Part shown: positions 61,751 through 64,000 of the stretch, piece after piece | How the letters are laid out: the number at the start of each line of letters is the position of its first letter | Position numbering within the stretch: the first letter of the stretch is position 1 | Assembly (NCBI GenBank): GCA_021234155.1 | Contig: JAJEKV010000084.1 | Location: forward strand, 3,847,702 to 3,911,701 | DNA from: Isoetes taiwanensis | Taxonomy: Eukaryota; Streptophyta; Lycopodiopsida; Isoetales; Isoetaceae | Direction: 5' to 3' | DNA length: 64,000 nucleotides | Program-made: the position numbers and the translations under genes | The notes under the pieces: generated by a model | The model's input: the letters and a program-made list of their open reading frames with translations, nothing else | Database searches by the model: none | What the model was told of the DNA's origin: nothing

Positions 61751-63450
61751 ATATTTTGGATGCCTTTTCTTTAGCTTCAGGATGCTTGCTTAACTGGTCG
61801 AAGTGCTCGGCCATGTGGGTACTGGAGGAACCTCCTCCTGCGTGGTTGAGTCAGTTTCCCTGGGCTCTAACACCGCCACACACGGCTGCCAAACTGTTAG
61901 GCATACCATTTGGCTTGGACATTAATGCTAGGGCAATTTGGGCGGAGACATTACAGAATCTTAAGCAAAGATTTGAATTGGTGGAGGGAAGTAAACTCAC
62001 CATGGTCGGTAGGATTACGGTAGCCAAGTCGGTCTTCAGTAGCACTCATATTTACGAAGCCTCCTGCATACTTGCACCAGAAAGTGTGGTTAAGGAGTTG
62101 GATGACACCATTCGCAATTTTGTTTGGGGAGGGAATGAGGAGGGGGCTACAGTGAAGGTCGCATGGTGGAAGTGTGTAAGGCCCCCCATGACAGTGGGGT
62201 TTGGGTATGCTTGATGTGTCGTTGCACACGAAAGGTGCCGGTGTCGAAATTCATCCGGCAAGTTGTTGCGTGAGCAAATGATCCCCTGTGTTTGGCTCTG
62301 TTAGCACGGTCACTTCGTCACTCTATTGTGTTTAGGAAGCCGCCTATTATTCTCTCGGTTGTCGGGGCTCTGTTTGAGGATTTGCGGCCATTCCCTCATG
62401 CTTCACCTTTTCTTAAGGGTCTCCCCAAGGCACGGAAGGTGGTCAAGGTTCTCTTTTCATTGGACCCTAGCAGATGTATGGTAGCCTCATCGCCCTTTCT
62501 CTGGGTACCCTTGGACTCTGCATCTCCCTTGGCCTCTTCCTTACACCCAGTGCATTTCGGCCCAGATGGATTGCTGCGGGGGGTAACATCCATCCGCGGA
62601 TCGGTATTGGGAAGGTCATCCGGCGCCATGGGAGTTTTTAGGAGAGATTTGGCTCACGGTGGGACATACCTGACTTGGGCGAATTGCCAATGCTATTCCA
62701 TTGCGCTTGTCTTCTCAAGTCAATCGGCTTTGGAAGTCGATAGTGGACTTGATGCATCTCAGTTTGTAGCATCGGCCTATGGGCTCCTAGCGCTTCAGGA
62801 CACGTTGCCGCCTTCGGATAAGTGGTCACTTAAGCTTCCAGGGAGTAAGTGGCCCGCCATGTGGAAGTGGGCGGGAATACATTGCCTCCTCCTAAAAATC
62901 CGCACCCTTTTGTGGCGCATCTTGCACCGTAGCCTCGGGGTGAATGTCCGAGTCCACGTGTTCAAGCCTCGTGTAGCTTTAAACATGCCCTTTATGTGGG
63001 AGGCGACGTGAGACCATTGAGCACCTTTGCTTTGTCCTATGCACGAGGTAGGGGCACTTGGTCCCGGGTGAGAGCCCTCTTTGGGACTTCATTATGCGGT
63101 CGAAGATTCTCTTGGGAGTCCTTCCTAGCAGGTGGGGCGTGTTTAAGCGGCGCTTCATTTATGCGAGCTTGGCTTTTGTGGCTGATTTGGAAAAAGACGG
63201 AGCCGAAGGTCTTTCGAATCGCAAAGCTTAGCCCTTTTCGGTTGGTTCCGATCTTGAGGCATAAGTTGTGGCAGGCGTACCAAGTCTCAAGCTTGTCTGG
63301 CACAGTTAAGCGGGAAATTTGGTCGACATTCCTACAGATTGTGGATCATGATGGGCGCTTCATTTCTTAGCACCACACTTATCATTGTACTTGATCGCAT
63401 TCTAGTGGTTTAATATATTCTTATATTCTTCAAAAAAAAAAAAAAAAAAA
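61751..63450 (+). mobile_element. LINE-Q copy 3, 5'-truncated
   Basis: Starts within the reverse transcriptase just after the catalytic motif and ends in a poly(A) tail (63,432-63,450). AAAAACTTTAGA flanks both ends (61,739-61,750 and 63,451-63,462); the leading A bases merge with the tail. It is the third copy of the family whose other members are at 10.9-26.7 kb and 45.9-50.4 kb. Confidence 0.85.
61756..63370 (+). pseudogene. LINE-Q ORF2 C-terminal half (copy 3), broken
   Basis: Reads DAFSLASGCLLNWSKCSAMW, KLLGIPFGLDINARAIW, VGRITVAKSVFSSTHIYEAS and FVWGGNEEGATVKVAWWKC, up to a stop at 62,212. After a shift it continues at 62,292 (PFPHASPFLKGLP, then SASPLASSLHP) to LLLKIRTLLWRILHRSLGVN near 62,940. 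The final frame (62,996-63,370) matches the last part of ORF2 (WLLWLIWKKTEPKVF). The palm with its catalytic aspartates is absent, so no polymerase activity is possible. Confidence 0.85.
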
Positions 63451-63695
63451 AAAAACTTTAGATAGCCCTCTAGAAGCTATTGGAAATTCTTTTTAGGGTT
63501 ATGCATGAGTCTGCTATAAGGCGAGATTGTGTCTAAATTTAGTAAGACATTTTCCTAGCATATTCATTTTAAAAAGTGGGTAAAATGAGGGATATGTTGG
63601 AAATGTAAACAGTATGTGTAGCAAATAGGAATGTTAGATAATGTTTTCTATTTTTCTTAACCTTATTATCACCATCGAAAGTGGATAGCATTTCT

Positions 63696-63793
63696 GTAGT
63701 TCTCGACATTGGAAGGACCAGACTATTATTGTGACGTTCTGCAAGTAGTTCTCGACATTGGAAGGACCAGACTATTATTGTGACGTTCTGCCA
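63696..63793. repeat. 49-bp tandem duplication
   Basis: The unit starting GTAGTTCTCGACATTGGAAG occurs at 63,696-63,744 and 63,745-63,793, differing only at the last bases. No gene is recognised in the surrounding 63,463-64,000. Confidence 0.9.
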
Positions 63794-64000
63794 GTACTAA
63801 GCAAAACAGGAACAACATTTCTTTTCTAGATTTTAGAACAGATTAAATAATTGTCATTCCATGTCTGTTGTGCATGCTGCATTTGTTGGTATGTTGCAAC
63901 TTGAGTTGCATGAACACTTCTACCTCCTAGTGTTTGTGGCTACTGTAGCAACTGATGTGCACTGAAGGTTCAGACTGTGAAGGGTGGTAAATATTTGTAA

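Overview
The window reads as nuclear DNA of a land plant with a large, transposon-rich genome. Two signs point to plants. The only intact gene is a BONZAI-type copine (minus strand, 31,963-38,580). A minus-strand fragment near 60.1 kb resembles the C-terminus of a GT37 (xyloglucan-type) fucosyltransferase. The species cannot be read from the sequence. Almost everything else is mobile or repetitive: two families of non-LTR retrotransposons (called LINE-P and LINE-Q here), one LTR retrotransposon, several short terminal-inverted-repeat elements and a number of unusual palindromic arrays.

Layout. 0-2.6 kb: a tandemly duplicated 1.3-1.4 kb block carrying tRNA-like SINE heads and heat-shock-element-like TTC/GAA arrays, then a 32-bp-period palindrome array. 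2.6-7.4 kb: AT-rich DNA without a recognisable gene. 7.4-9.95 kb: a decayed LINE-P. 10.94-26.66 kb: a LINE-Q split by an LTR retrotransposon (11,819-21,127, 5-bp target duplication GCCTC). 26.7-29 kb: AT-rich repeats and a Mutator-like MITE. 29.1-31.2 kb: a second LINE-P. 31.9-39.2 kb: the copine gene, 16 coding exons whose lengths sum to exactly 570 codons including the stop. 39.4-45 kb: short TIR element, LINE-P fragments, minisatellite and GGCGCC palindrome arrays. 45.9-50.45 kb: minus-strand LINE-Q with a perfect 17-bp target duplication. 50.5-61.7 kb: mostly gene-poor, with a possible small minus-strand gene, two TIR elements and the GT37 fragment. 61.75-63.45 kb: a 5'-truncated LINE-Q.

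The most interesting object is the LTR retrotransposon. It has a methionine-tRNA-type primer binding site and a gag with a CCHC knuckle, but no pol. Between the primer site and gag lie about 4 kb of additional broken reading frames. One encodes a coiled-coil protein whose C-terminus is a gap-free match to residues 39-101 of plant histone H3.3, with a plausible remnant of the H3 tail before it. To my knowledge a histone H3 module carried in this position by a plant LTR retrotransposon has not been described.
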